A stretch of DNA of 64,000 bases from Pseudomonadota bacterium (GCA_027488375.1 JAIYBW010000003.1:372001-436000), one strand, 5' to 3'; counted from the first letter of the stretch, positions 1-9,066 are shown. Made by a program: numbers and translations. Notes: generated by a model from the sequence alone, not told the origin.

Positions 1-1149
1 CCATTCCCTGTCGCGAATTCTAAAATTTACGTGGGCTCGGAGCAGATTAGTAATGGTAGTGGTCGATTTTCACCGGTTTATAATACTGGTAACCCGAGTA
101 CGACTGGCCAGCCTGGTAATTACTCCGTCCTTGGTGTTCAGCTCTCTCTTTGGAAAAATCTTTTTCTCGATCCAAACCGTGCGGCCCTTAAAAATGCAAA
201 ATATGATGCCAAAATTGCCGAAGCAGAAAAAATGTTAACGGAACTTGATATCGAAAGATTAAGTCAGCTTTCCTATTGGGAGTGGTTAACAGCTAAAAAG
301 ATTAAAGGCGTTTATGAAGAGCTTTTAAAAAATGGTGAGACACGAAATGAGTTTTTAACGGCACGAAGTAAAAAGGGTGATATTGCCCAAATTGTGGTGA
401 CTGAAAATGAGCAGTATATTGCAAGCCGAAAAGGCGCACTTCAAGTGGCCCTCGAGCGATCCACGCGCTCTGAATATGCTCTTTCCTTATTTTTTCGAGA
501 TGAGAATGGGGCACCTATCATTCCAAATCCAAATGATGAATTTGAGGATTATCCCTCAGATCTCACATCTTTTTTACAAAACTTAGACATGAATTCTGAT
601 ATCGATGATTTGATTAAAAAAAGACCTGATCTTGTAAGTCTCCAATTGAATATGCAAAAAAGTGAAGTTGATCTCGAAGTTGCGAGACAAGATCTTAAGC
701 CTCAGATTGATCTCACGACAGAATATTTTCAGAGAACTGAAGCAAATCCAAACATGCCCCGGGATTATCTTATGGTGATGGCCCAGGTGAGTATCCCTAT
801 AGAAAGAAATTTGGGGCAAGGTAATATTGCGTCTGCTCAGGCCCGCCGGATGGTTGCCCAAAATGAAATGAGTCTCGGGCAACAGGCCTATAAGGCAGAA
901 ATTTTGTCATTAAGAAAGGCCATCCAATTAAGATTAGAGCAGGTGACTCAGGCCCAATTAGAATATCAAAAGGCAAAAGAGTTAGTTGTCTCTGAAAACT
1001 ACAAGTTCAAAACTGGTGGTGGTAACTTATTTCTTGTTAATCTTCGTGAACAGGCCCAAGCAAGTGCTGAAGAAACTTTTCATGAAGCGCGTTTAAACTT
1101 CATGGATGCTTTCTTAAGCTACAAAGCTCTCGTCAGTCTTAAAAACTAA
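1..1149 (+). CDS. TolC-family outer membrane efflux protein, 5' truncated
   Basis: The frame is open from base 1, so the gene begins before the window; 382 codons of the C-terminal part are visible. TolC/OEP proteins form trimeric outer-membrane channels for type I secretion and tripartite efflux pumps. The visible part has the family pattern: long amphipathic helices rich in Ala, Gln, Glu and Lys (for example SAQARRMVAQNEMSLGQQ near 3/4 of its length), a short beta segment with alternating residues (ISIPIERNLGQG-like turn), and a final helix ending in ALVSLKN. The internal repeat typical of OEP is discernible, with KKRPDLVSLQLNMQKSEVDL marking the second half. Partner pump genes would lie upstream, outside the window. 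The stop is followed by an unrelated permease with its own promoter. Confidence 0.85.
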   Translation, partial: PFPVANSKIYVGSEQISNGSGRFSPVYNTGNPSTTGQPGNYSVLGVQLSLWKNLFLDPNRAALKNAKYDAKIAEAEKMLTELDIERLSQLSYWEWLTAKKIKGVYEELLKNGETRNEFLTARSKKGDIAQIVVTENEQYIASRKGALQVALERSTRSEYALSLFFRDENGAPIIPNPNDEFEDYPSDLTSFLQNLDMNSDIDDLIKKRPDLVSLQLNMQKSEVDLEVARQDLKPQIDLTTEYFQRTEANPNMPRDYLMVMAQVSIPIERNLGQGNIASAQARRMVAQNEMSLGQQAYKAEILSLRKAIQLRLEQVTQAQLEYQKAKELVVSENYKFKTGGGNLFLVNLREQAQASAEETFHEARLNFMDAFLSYKALVSLKN

Positions 1150-1221
1150 CGGCTAAAGAACTCACGATGAATGAGTTGTTATTTGATTGACTTCCATTTT
1201 TTAATGGATAGATTTTTTGTT

Positions 1222-1242
1222 TTGATTATTAGATGCTACAAT
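1222..1242 (+). promoter_or_regulatory. Leaderless promoter of the AEC permease
   Basis: TACAAT at 1237-1242 is separated by exactly six bases from the ATG at 1249, so transcription should start at or next to the A of ATG. The -35 is poor (a T-rich run at 1213-1219). No Shine-Dalgarno precedes the ATG. Same geometry as nine other genes in the window. Confidence 0.5.
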
Positions 1243-1248
1243 CTATTT

Positions 1249-2148
1249 ATGTCAAATTTAGTCATCCTCATATCGTGCTTAGTGATTGGAATTCTTTTGC
1301 AAAGAGTAAAAACTCTTCCTAAGGATTCGGTGCTCACGTTAAATACGATTATTCTCTATGTTTGTTTACCGTCTTTGACTCTTCTGACGATTCCAAAATT
1401 AACCTGGGATCTTTCTCTTGTTTCTCTGTGTTTTGTTGCTTGGATAATATTTTTTATCGCATTTTTCTTCTTTAATTTTTTGGGCAAAATTTTATCTTGG
1501 CCCGCCAGTACCACGGGATGCCTTATCTTAACCGCAGGCCTTGGGAATACGGCCTTTGTGGGTTTTCCTATCATTGAATCTGCTTTTGGACTGAGCTCTG
1601 TTAGGTATGCAGTTCTGCTTGATCAGGCCGGAACTTTTCTGGCTTGCTCAACCATAGGGCTCGCGATTGCGGGCCATTATTCTCATGGTCGAGTCCCAAA
1701 AAGGGAGCTTTTAAAAAGAGTTCTCGTTTTTCCTCCCTTTGTGTCTTTCAGTTTTGCTCTCGCATTGAATTTTCTTCAAATGCCACCATCGGGAATCTGG
1801 ATTGTTCTTCTCGAGCGACTTTCTTCTATGCTGGCCCCAATGGCCCTATTAAGTGTTGGTCTGCAATTAAAGCCCAAAAATATTTTTCATGACTGGAAAC
1901 CACTCAGCTGGGGACTGTTTTATAAGTTAATTTTGGCCCCTCTCATCATTTTTATTATTTTTAAATTAATTGGTGTGCCGCATGAATTATTTAGGGTGGC
2001 CGTTATGGAAGCTGCAATGGCCTCTATGCTCACGGCCAGTATTCTTGCCATATCCCATGATCTCCATCCTCGTCTTGCAGGGCTAATGGTGGGGGTGGGC
2101 ATTCCAGTCTCATTTATCACTCTTTTTTTATGGTATTTAATTCTCTAA
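1249..2148 (+). CDS. AEC (auxin efflux carrier) family permease
   Basis: Inner-membrane transporter of the AEC family, whose bacterial members export malate, malonate or other small organic acids; the substrate here cannot be told. The protein (299 aa) has about ten hydrophobic segments in two halves separated by a polar loop near residue 150 (GHYSHGRVPKRELLKR). Family hallmarks include the N-terminal LPSLTLLTIPKL helix pair and the second-half PMALLSVGLQLKP and MEAAMASMLTASILA segments. The reading frame is open 26 codons further upstream, but ATG at 1249 is preferred because the hydrophobic first helix starts there and a -10 box sits six bases before it. It stands alone between unrelated genes. 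Confidence 0.8.
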   Translation: MSNLVILISCLVIGILLQRVKTLPKDSVLTLNTIILYVCLPSLTLLTIPKLTWDLSLVSLCFVAWIIFFIAFFFFNFLGKILSWPASTTGCLILTAGLGNTAFVGFPIIESAFGLSSVRYAVLLDQAGTFLACSTIGLAIAGHYSHGRVPKRELLKRVLVFPPFVSFSFALALNFLQMPPSGIWIVLLERLSSMLAPMALLSVGLQLKPKNIFHDWKPLSWGLFYKLILAPLIIFIIFKLIGVPHELFRVAVMEAAMASMLTASILAISHDLHPRLAGLMVGVGIPVSFITLFLWYLIL

Positions 2149-2273
2149 AGCTTTTAATGTTGACTCAATTGCTCCAACCAACAATTTCTTACTTCAAAGA
2201 CTTGTCGTGGACGAGATTTTAAAACCTGTCACAATAATTGTTAGTAGCTTGGACACATGGATAAGGAGTACCT

Positions 2274-3155
2274 ATGAAAAGCTTAAAGCAAGGATTGCTA
2301 GTTGCTGCTATTGCCCTTTCGGCACCCGCTTGGTCTTGTACTGAGGATGGAAAAGAAGGGTTTTTACCTGATAATAATTTAAAAATTTCGGTAGATGCCA
2401 AAAGATTTGGTGGTCTATCTGAGCAAGAGTTCAACGACGTTATTACGAAAGTTGAATCTATCTATGCTCCAATCGTTGCTGAGCAAGGTGGGACTCTTAA
2501 AATTTCTCGTGGTTGGACAGATGCTACTGTAAATGCTTACGCCCAAAGATCTGGAAGTGAGTGGAGAGTGGCCATGTTTGGTGGTCTTGCTCGTCATGAA
2601 ACAATTACAGCTGATGGATTTGCACTCGTTGTTTGTCACGAAATTGGTCACCATATTGGTGGTGCTCCTAAGAAAGTTGGCTACTATTCAAACTCTTGGG
2701 CATCTAATGAGGGTCAGTCTGATTACTTTGCGAATTTAAAATGTCTTCGTCGCGCTTTCTTAAATGACGATAACTCTGCCATCATATCTAAAATGGAAAT
2801 TCCTGTTGCCCTTACTGAGGCCTGTTCAAAAGCTTTTGAAGCTGAACAAGACCGTGCTATTTGTATCAGAGGTGGTATGGCCGGTGACTCTGTAGCAAGA
2901 CTTTTTGCTGCTCTAAGAAACCAGTCAACTCCAGCAAAATTTGATACTCCTGATCGCACAGTTGTTACTGTGACTAATGACAATCACCCAGCGACTCAAT
3001 GTCGTATGGATACATATTTTCAAGGCTCACTTTGCGATGCAAACTTAAATGAAGATGTAGAGCAGGATTCTGAAGTTGCTGGAACTTGCCACGGATCTCT
3101 TGGTCACGATTCAGGTTTAAGACCTCGTTGTTGGTTTAAACCTTCAGTTCAATAA
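2274..3155 (+). CDS. Secreted HExxH metallopeptidase of unknown family
   Basis: A 293-residue exported protein. Signal peptide at residues 1-21 ends AWSC, so cleavage just before the Cys or lipidation is possible. The putative zinc site is HEIGHH at 122-127, followed by NEGQSDYFAN (E146, D150), which has the ExxxD spacing of gluzincins such as thermolysin. Nine or so cysteines suggest disulfides in the periplasm or outside. Apart from the zinc motif I recognise no family. AAGGAG lies seven to eight bases before ATG, and a strong bidirectional terminator follows. Substrate unknown; a role in prey or environmental protein digestion is only inference. Confidence 0.65.
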   Translation: MKSLKQGLLVAAIALSAPAWSCTEDGKEGFLPDNNLKISVDAKRFGGLSEQEFNDVITKVESIYAPIVAEQGGTLKISRGWTDATVNAYAQRSGSEWRVAMFGGLARHETITADGFALVVCHEIGHHIGGAPKKVGYYSNSWASNEGQSDYFANLKCLRRAFLNDDNSAIISKMEIPVALTEACSKAFEAEQDRAICIRGGMAGDSVARLFAALRNQSTPAKFDTPDRTVVTVTNDNHPATQCRMDTYFQGSLCDANLNEDVEQDSEVAGTCHGSLGHDSGLRPRCWFKPSVQ

Positions 3156-3171
3156 GTTGATTTTCTTTCCG

Positions 3172-3208
3172 TCTAAAAAAAAAGGGCCAGTTTACTGGCC
3201 CTTTTTTT
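3172..3208. terminator. Bidirectional intrinsic terminator
   Basis: AAAGGGCCAG (3181-3190), TTTA loop, CTGGCCCTTT (3195-3204), with A-run before and T-run after. It serves the convergent metallopeptidase gene and prfC. Confidence 0.85.
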
Positions 3209-4808
3209 ATTCTATATAATCTGAGTTCTTAAAAAATTTAACGTCAGGATTTTTTTCCATGGCGAGTTTGAGATCCCATTCAGTTCTCACGGCAAAACAA
3301 AGTCTTTTTTCTTTATCTTCCATAATGACTGAAGAGTAATCTTGCGCAAATTTTTCTTCCATTTTTTTATCAGGGAATTTGAGCCATCTCACACCCGCCC
3401 ATGAAACTGATTCATAAGTGGCCTCAACTGAATACTCATCTTCAAGTCTAAATTTAACCACTTCAAATTGTAGAGCACCTACGGCCCCAAGCATTTTTTC
3501 GTTAGTGTGCCGTCTGATGAATAATTGAGTCGCTCCTTCCTCTGAAAGCTGGGCTAGACCCTTCTCAAGGTGCTTCGCCTTCATAGGATCTTTTGCTGTC
3601 ACTCTCATAAAAAGTTCGGGAGAGAAACTTGGAATACCCGTGTAGCGGATGAGTTTTTTACCCATGCTGAAGGTGTCACCAATTTGGTATTTTCCCGTAT
3701 CATAAAGTCCAATGATGTCTCCAGCAAAGGCCTCTTCAGCGATATCTCTATCTCTGGCCTGAAAGATCAGGGGAGTTGCTATACGAATTTCTTTACCCGA
3801 GCGGATGTGAAAAATTTTATCGTTACGATTAAATTTTCCAGAGCAAACTCGCATAAAGGAGATTCTATCTCTGTGCTTAGGATCCATGTTCGCCTGAATC
3901 TTAAAGATAAAGCCGGTGAATTCAGAGTCAGTAGGATCTATTGTGATTTTGTTTGCATTTGAATCATAAGGGGCGAGAACGGCTTCTCTTGATTTTGGAG
4001 TTGGAGCAATCTCAGTGATGAGATCAAGTGTCTCTTTAACTCCAAAGTTTTTAAGAGCAGAACCAAAAAAGACAGGTGTTTGAATCCCAGCAAGATACTC
4101 ATCCATAGAAAAAGCTGGAATGAGTGTTTCAACCATTTCGAGCTCTTCTTTGAGTTTCTCAACAAGGGCCTCACCAATAGCTTCTTTTAGGCCGTGAGAG
4201 TTGAGATCAGATGCATCCACGTAATTTGGTGTAAATGGATCTTTGGAGTCTTTAAAGCTTAAAATTTGTTTGGTTTTAAAATCATAGACACCCTTAAAAT
4301 CAACGCCATTTCCTACGGGCCAAGTCATAGGGATACACTGAATTTTTAAGATACTTTCAATGTTATCAAGAAGCGCAAATGGATCCATGGCCTCCCGATC
4401 AAATTTATTCATGAAAGTCACAATCGGAGTATCTCTCATCCGACAAACTTCCATAAGTTTGATCGTTTGGGCTTCAACACCCTTAGCTGAGTCGATCATC
4501 ATCAGCACAGACTCAACGGCCGTTAAAGTTCTATAGGTATCTTCAGAGAAATCTTTGTGACCTGGAGTATCCAAGAGGTGGAGGGCCCTGTCATTGTATT
4601 CAAAGCTCATCACTGAGGAAGTAATAGAGATTCCTCGCTGCTTCTCTAGCTCCATCCAGTCTGATTTTGCGTAATCCCCAGTTTTTGATTTCACCATACC
4701 CGCTTCACGCACAACTCCACCAAACCATAACAGTTTTTCGGTCATGGTTGTTTTACCTGCATCGGGGTGGGAAATAATCGCAAATGTGCAGCGCGGCTTA
4801 AAGCTCAT
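3207..4808 (-). CDS. prfC: Peptide chain release factor 3
   Basis: RF3 is a ribosome-associated GTPase that removes RF1/RF2 after termination. With the ATG at 4808 the protein is 533 aa, close to the 529 of E. coli. G1 is HPDAGKTT at about residues 14-21, G3 DTPGHKDF, G4 NKFD; the EF-G-like domain II and the RF3-specific C-terminal domain (LEKGLAQLSEEGATQLF) follow. The frame is open to a TTG at 4850, but ATG 4808 has AAGGA nine bases upstream and gives the conserved N-terminus MSFKPRCTFAIISHPD. Monocistronic, ending in the shared terminator. Confidence 0.97.
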   Translation of the reverse strand: MSFKPRCTFAIISHPDAGKTTMTEKLLWFGGVVREAGMVKSKTGDYAKSDWMELEKQRGISITSSVMSFEYNDRALHLLDTPGHKDFSEDTYRTLTAVESVLMMIDSAKGVEAQTIKLMEVCRMRDTPIVTFMNKFDREAMDPFALLDNIESILKIQCIPMTWPVGNGVDFKGVYDFKTKQILSFKDSKDPFTPNYVDASDLNSHGLKEAIGEALVEKLKEELEMVETLIPAFSMDEYLAGIQTPVFFGSALKNFGVKETLDLITEIAPTPKSREAVLAPYDSNANKITIDPTDSEFTGFIFKIQANMDPKHRDRISFMRVCSGKFNRNDKIFHIRSGKEIRIATPLIFQARDRDIAEEAFAGDIIGLYDTGKYQIGDTFSMGKKLIRYTGIPSFSPELFMRVTAKDPMKAKHLEKGLAQLSEEGATQLFIRRHTNEKMLGAVGALQFEVVKFRLEDEYSVEATYESVSWAGVRWLKFPDKKMEEKFAQDYSSVIMEDKEKRLCFAVRTEWDLKLAMEKNPDVKFFKNSDYIE

Positions 4809-4928
4809 TTTTAGCAGTCCTTGAAATAAAAGATCATGCATAAATATCAAAGAATCATACAGAAGTACATAAACGGACCAACTTAATTAGTTCAAATCAC
4901 GGCCTCTTTAATTGAGGTAAGTTTAAGA

Positions 4929-4957
4929 TTTCGATGAGTTTTTCTTCCCCTTAAAAT
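4929..4957 (+). promoter_or_regulatory. Leaderless promoter of the histidine kinase
   Basis: TTTCGA (4929-4934), 17-base spacer, TAAAAT (4952-4957), then exactly six bases to ATG 4964. No Shine-Dalgarno. Confidence 0.5.
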
Positions 4958-4963
4958 AGGTGC

Positions 4964-5863
4964 ATGAATAATGTGATTTATTATCTTCACATCTTAATCG
5001 CCCTCCTCGTCACCTCCTTAATTTATGTTTGGTATTTTTATGACAAGAAAGTCACAAAGCTCACTAAAGATTTTGAGTCTCATCAAAAAGAATTAGAAGA
5101 GTTATTAAAGTTAAGGAATGATCAGATCCTTAATCAGTCTAAATATTCTGAACTTGGTATGATGTCGGCGGGAATTGCCCATGAAATAAACAACCCCCTC
5201 ACAGTCATACAGGCCAAAGTTTCACAGCTTTTAAGATACTATAAGGATCCAAATCGGCTTAATGATTTAGGACAGGGCCTGGAGCAAATTCTTTATACTT
5301 CTGAGAGGATAAATAGAACTATTCAAGGAGTAAGAGATTTTGTTCATCAAGATGAGAATTTAACTATCAATCATTTTTCTCTCAAAACATTGATTGAAGA
5401 TGTTTTAGCCTTTTGTGGTCAACGTTTTAAGAACCACGGGATTAATTTACGATTATATGGTTTTGATCACGTCATGATAAGAGGTCATAAAATACAGATT
5501 GAGCAAGTTTTACTAAATCTTCTCAATAATTCTTTTGATGCGATAGAATTTCTTCCCGAGAAATGGATTGAGCTCTCAGCTACTGAGAGCGATACCGGTA
5601 TCATTATCACAATTAAAGATTCGGGACATGGGATACCAAGAGAAATAGCAGAAAAAATGATGACTCCATTTTTTACAACGAAAAAAAATGGAAAGGGTAC
5701 TGGGCTAGGTTTAGTGTTGGCCAAGGGGATTATTGAAAAACACGGAGGAAAATTTAAATTTATAAGCGAAGCTGCTCATACAACTTTTCAAATAGAACTG
5801 CCACGATCATGTGATAGTGTAGCCGTCTATCATCATGACCGGGATCTTGTTTCTCTTCATTAA
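4964..5863 (+). CDS. Membrane-anchored sensor histidine kinase
   Basis: Autophosphorylating kinase of a two-component system, 299 aa. One N-terminal transmembrane helix (about residues 5-24), a short coiled coil (30-60) and no recognisable periplasmic sensor. HisKA H-box GIAHEINNPLT has the phospho-accepting H73. HATPase motifs are N-box LLNLLNNSFDAI (about 183-194), G1 DSGHGIP (219-225) and G2 GKGTGLGL (243-250). The next gene is glycine decarboxylase on the other strand, so this is an orphan kinase with no response regulator nearby. The H-box resembles that of the soluble kinase at 56498. Confidence 0.9.
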   Translation: MNNVIYYLHILIALLVTSLIYVWYFYDKKVTKLTKDFESHQKELEELLKLRNDQILNQSKYSELGMMSAGIAHEINNPLTVIQAKVSQLLRYYKDPNRLNDLGQGLEQILYTSERINRTIQGVRDFVHQDENLTINHFSLKTLIEDVLAFCGQRFKNHGINLRLYGFDHVMIRGHKIQIEQVLLNLLNNSFDAIEFLPEKWIELSATESDTGIIITIKDSGHGIPREIAEKMMTPFFTTKKNGKGTGLGLVLAKGIIEKHGGKFKFISEAAHTTFQIELPRSCDSVAVYHHDRDLVSLH

Positions 5864-5892
5864 AAAGTGAAGGGCACAAGGCCCCTCACTTA
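5862..5892. terminator. Hairpin between histidine kinase and gcvP
   Basis: AAGTGA(A)GGG pairs with CCC(C)TCACTT; it overlaps the gcvP stop. On the minus strand the stem is followed by TTTTTA, so it should terminate gcvP. Confidence 0.6.
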
Positions 5893-8800
5893 AGAATTTT
5901 TATGGGCAGTAACAATCATCTCACAAAGATCTGAAGTCGTAGATTTGCGAAGTTTATCAACATCCACACGATCCGCAATAATTTCTGGAAGTTTAGAGGT
6001 AATCACTTCTGTAAAAACAGGAGTCTTATTAGCAGTGACCTCATCAACACGGTCAATGGGAGTAAAATGTGGAACAGTCTTCAAAACTTCTGGATGTTCA
6101 TTAATCAGATTGAGAATGGTTTTAACCACATCAGAAAATTGATCAAGCTCTTTTTTACCATAGGTTTCTGTTGGCTCAATCATGAGTCCAAATTGTTCTG
6201 GGAAGGCCACAGTTGGAGCATGAAAGCCAAAGTCGAGAAACAATTTTCCAATTCTTGCAATCGTATTCGTTTTAGGAGTTCCTGAAGTCTCAATTTTTTT
6301 AAAAGTCTCTGGCGAGAGAGTCAAAATAAACTCATGCATCCTTGGAGCATTGTCCGCACCGATTGGAAGGAGAGGGTAAGACGCTTGGAGTTTATGCTGG
6401 AGGTATCTCGCAGAAAGAACCGCCACCTGACTCATCTTCCTCACACCATCTGAGCCCAAGGCTTTAATATAGGTGTAAGCACGTATTTTATGAGCGAAGT
6501 TTCCGAAGTGGCGATGAAAAGAACCAACTGATTTTGGGGCCTTCACAGTTTGAAATTGACCATCTTTTTTGATGACTTGAATCCCTGGGAGAAAATCAAG
6601 AAGCCTTGATGAAACCGCTACAATAGCATCACCTGGGCCACCGCCACCATGGGGGATAGTCCAAGTCTTGTGGAGGTTGTTATGAACTGCATCTACACCA
6701 AGCTTATTAAGATCAATAATACCAGCGATGGCGTTCATATTCGCACCATCCATGTAAACGAGACCACCAACTTCATGAATGAGTTGACTCATTTCTTTGA
6801 AACTTGATTCAAAAATTCCGGCCGTATTTGGGTTTGTCACCATAACACCCGCAACTCTATGCCCATCAGTTTTGAGAAAGTTTTTAATCTGGTCTAGGTT
6901 CATTTCTCCATTAGCTAAAGCTTCTACCGTATAAATTCCAAAAATTTTGCCATCGATGGTTTTTGTTTCGTAGCCGGCCATCGTGGCTGTGGCCGGATTC
7001 GTCCCATGAGCAGAGCGAGGAATGATGACGACATTTCTTGTGTCTGCTTCTCCACGATCGCGATGATAGGCCTGAAATAACTTAAGTCCCACGAGTTCAC
7101 CCTGAGCTCCTGCCACTGGCTGAGTCGTGACTCCTGGTAGACCAGTGATGGCCTTAAACATCTCTTGAATTTCAAACAGGATTTCGAGAGACCCTTGAAC
7201 ATCTTCAATAGGTGCCTGCGGGTGAACTTGAGTGAAGCCAGCTAAAGAAGCCGCATAGTCATTAATGAAGGGGTTATATTTCATGGTACAAGAACCAAGA
7301 GGATAGATCCCATCATCCGGAGAGAGGTTTTGCTTTCCTAATCTTTCGTAATACTTAATTAAATCTTGTGATGAAATTTTTGGGATTCCAGGATTCGTAT
7401 CTCTTAAAAGAACGGACTGTATTTTTGGTGCTGTTACACCTTGCTTTTGACGAGTAAATTTTGTTTCAAAAAATTGAACAAGTTTTTCGATGTCATTTTC
7501 TGAATGGATATCAGTGAAACTCATGAGGAGCAGGCTTTCTCCTTGGATTTCAGAGTGTCTTGTTGAAACATCCACACCGATCTGGATACCATGTTTAGAG
7601 GCTTCATGAATGAGATCAGAAGCCGGAACCGGAAGTTTTAATGTAAACTCATTGAAGAATGTTGTGGCCCTGAATCTTAGGTCCACACCCTCAAATTGTG
7701 TAATCGCCTCAACGGCCTTTTCAGCTAATGCACGTGCAGTCTTGAGTGTTTGCTCAAAACCTTCATCACCTCGAGCAAGCATACAGGCTCCTGCAAGTGA
7801 AGCCACAAATGATTGATTAGAACAAATGTTTGAAGTCGCTTTTTCACGGCGTATGTGCTGCTCTCTCGTTGAAAGAATTAAAGCCTTGCACTCTCTGCCT
7901 TTAAGATCTGTGGTTTTTCCAATATAGCGACCGGCCGTCGATCGAATTGAAAGCCTATCCTGCTCGTTATAGCGGATGCCGAAAATACCAAGTCCAGGAC
8001 CACCAAAATTCGGGCCAATCGCCAGGTGCTGGCCTTCGGCCACAACCATGTCAGCTCCCTGAGAGCGGGAACCAAATTTGGCAGGAGATTTCAATCCACT
8101 TGGACCCAGAAGCATCGGATCCACAACGGCAATAGATTTGATATTATGGTTAGAACATAGGTCTACGATTTCATCGATAGGTTCAATATTCCCTAAATTA
8201 TTGACTTGAGGGAAGGCGAGGGCCGCAAGTTGTGGCGTTGTATTCAAGAGACGCTTGAGAGCATCCATGTCTATGCGCCCTGTTTGACTGCTTACAGGAA
8301 CGCGAATAAGTTTTAATTCTGTTTCTTGAGCAAGGGTTTCTAAAACTTCTAGATCGCCTGGATAAAGAGTATTTGAAACAAGCACGGTTGTTGCTTCTTT
8401 GACTAATCTCAGAGAGCAATTCATGGCTTCAAATAAACATGTTGATCGATCATAGAGTGAAGCATTAATGGCTTCAAAGCCCGTGAGTTGTGAAATAAGA
8501 GATTGATAAATCCAGAGCGTTTGAAGAGTTCCCTGTGATCTTTCCGGTTGATAAGGCGTATAGGCCGTAGTGAGTCCGCGAATATTACAAATGGGGCCGG
8601 CCACATCCGTGACTTTGTATTGGGGAAGTCCATCACCTAAGAACGAAATCTGAATTTTATTTTTTGCCGCAAGTGCATTGACGTGAGCGATGAGTTCTTC
8701 GTAGCTCATATGCTTAGGGAGCGGAACGGAACTCATTTTAGTGTCTGGTGCAATATGGGAATACAGATCTTCCAGTGAGTTGAGTTTAAGTTCTGCCAAC

Positions 8801-8901
8801 ATATCGGAAATATCTTTGTCGTTAGCGCCGATATAAAATGGTTTTAATTCTCTTTGAAGGGATTCAGGGTGGTAGCCAAGCGGTTGATGAGAAGTTTTCA
8901 T
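5890..8901 (-). CDS. gcvP: Glycine decarboxylase (P-protein), GcvPA-GcvPB fusion
   Basis: PLP-dependent glycine dehydrogenase (decarboxylating) of the glycine cleavage system, 1003 aa. The N-terminal half (to about residue 480) resembles subunit 1 of the two-subunit enzyme (VVAEGQHLAIGPNFGGPG). After a linker near 490-530 the second half carries the subunit-2 signature GIYPLGSCTMKYNP and the PLP lysine K745 in NLHKTWTIPHGGGGPG. It therefore reads as a head-to-tail fusion of GcvPA and GcvPB rather than the usual long P-protein. ATG 8901 is chosen over the upstream start because AAGGA sits six bases before it. No gcvT or gcvH lies in the window. The upstream region is shared with rsmJ and is full of AGTCAAA repeats. 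Confidence 0.93.
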   Translation of the reverse strand: MKTSHQPLGYHPESLQRELKPFYIGANDKDISDMLAELKLNSLEDLYSHIAPDTKMSSVPLPKHMSYEELIAHVNALAAKNKIQISFLGDGLPQYKVTDVAGPICNIRGLTTAYTPYQPERSQGTLQTLWIYQSLISQLTGFEAINASLYDRSTCLFEAMNCSLRLVKEATTVLVSNTLYPGDLEVLETLAQETELKLIRVPVSSQTGRIDMDALKRLLNTTPQLAALAFPQVNNLGNIEPIDEIVDLCSNHNIKSIAVVDPMLLGPSGLKSPAKFGSRSQGADMVVAEGQHLAIGPNFGGPGLGIFGIRYNEQDRLSIRSTAGRYIGKTTDLKGRECKALILSTREQHIRREKATSNICSNQSFVASLAGACMLARGDEGFEQTLKTARALAEKAVEAITQFEGVDLRFRATTFFNEFTLKLPVPASDLIHEASKHGIQIGVDVSTRHSEIQGESLLLMSFTDIHSENDIEKLVQFFETKFTRQKQGVTAPKIQSVLLRDTNPGIPKISSQDLIKYYERLGKQNLSPDDGIYPLGSCTMKYNPFINDYAASLAGFTQVHPQAPIEDVQGSLEILFEIQEMFKAITGLPGVTTQPVAGAQGELVGLKLFQAYHRDRGEADTRNVVIIPRSAHGTNPATATMAGYETKTIDGKIFGIYTVEALANGEMNLDQIKNFLKTDGHRVAGVMVTNPNTAGIFESSFKEMSQLIHEVGGLVYMDGANMNAIAGIIDLNKLGVDAVHNNLHKTWTIPHGGGGPGDAIVAVSSRLLDFLPGIQVIKKDGQFQTVKAPKSVGSFHRHFGNFAHKIRAYTYIKALGSDGVRKMSQVAVLSARYLQHKLQASYPLLPIGADNAPRMHEFILTLSPETFKKIETSGTPKTNTIARIGKLFLDFGFHAPTVAFPEQFGLMIEPTETYGKKELDQFSDVVKTILNLINEHPEVLKTVPHFTPIDRVDEVTANKTPVFTEVITSKLPEIIADRVDVDKLRKSTTSDLCEMIVTAHKNS

Positions 8902-8944
8902 TGAAAATCCTTCGATAAATGACATCATAAATTATTCAAATAGA

Positions 8945-8958
8945 TCCTAGTCCTAGGA
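8945..8958. repeat. Perfect palindrome in the gcvP upstream region
   Basis: TCCTAG-TC-CTAGGA, 44 bases before the gcvP start codon; the right size for a dimeric repressor operator. No regulator is encoded nearby, so the role is open. Confidence 0.4.
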
Positions 8959-8995
8959 ACGAAGAATGTTAAGCATTTAGAATGTAAATGCAGCT

Positions 8996-9060
8996 AGTCA
9001 AAATAGACTTTTTTTGACTCAAAATTTTTTGTTGGAGTTAAGTCAAAGATAAGTCAAAAT
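8996..9060. repeat. Four AGTCAAA repeats between gcvP and rsmJ
   Basis: AGTCAAAA at 8996-9003 and its inverted copy TTTTGACT at 9012-9019, plus direct copies starting at 9041 and 9052. The last overlaps the rsmJ -10 box. Read on the minus strand each + copy is TTTGACT, which also resembles a -35 box for gcvP. Likely a control region, exact role unknown. Confidence 0.45.
9032..9060 (+). promoter_or_regulatory. Leaderless promoter of rsmJ
   Basis: TTGGAG (9032-9037), 17-base spacer, CAAAAT (9055-9060), six bases, ATG 9067. No Shine-Dalgarno. Confidence 0.5.
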
Positions 9061-9066
9061 CAGCTC

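Noticed and set aside
1171-1249. Upstream start of the AEC permease
   Set aside because: The extra 26 residues overlap the promoter and give no family match.
4808-4850. TTG start for prfC at 4850
   Set aside because: ATG 4808 has a good Shine-Dalgarno and matches the RF3 N-terminus.
8902-9066. Glycine riboswitch upstream of gcvP
   Set aside because: The region is short, shared with a divergent promoter, and shows repeats typical of protein operators rather than the paired aptamer folds.
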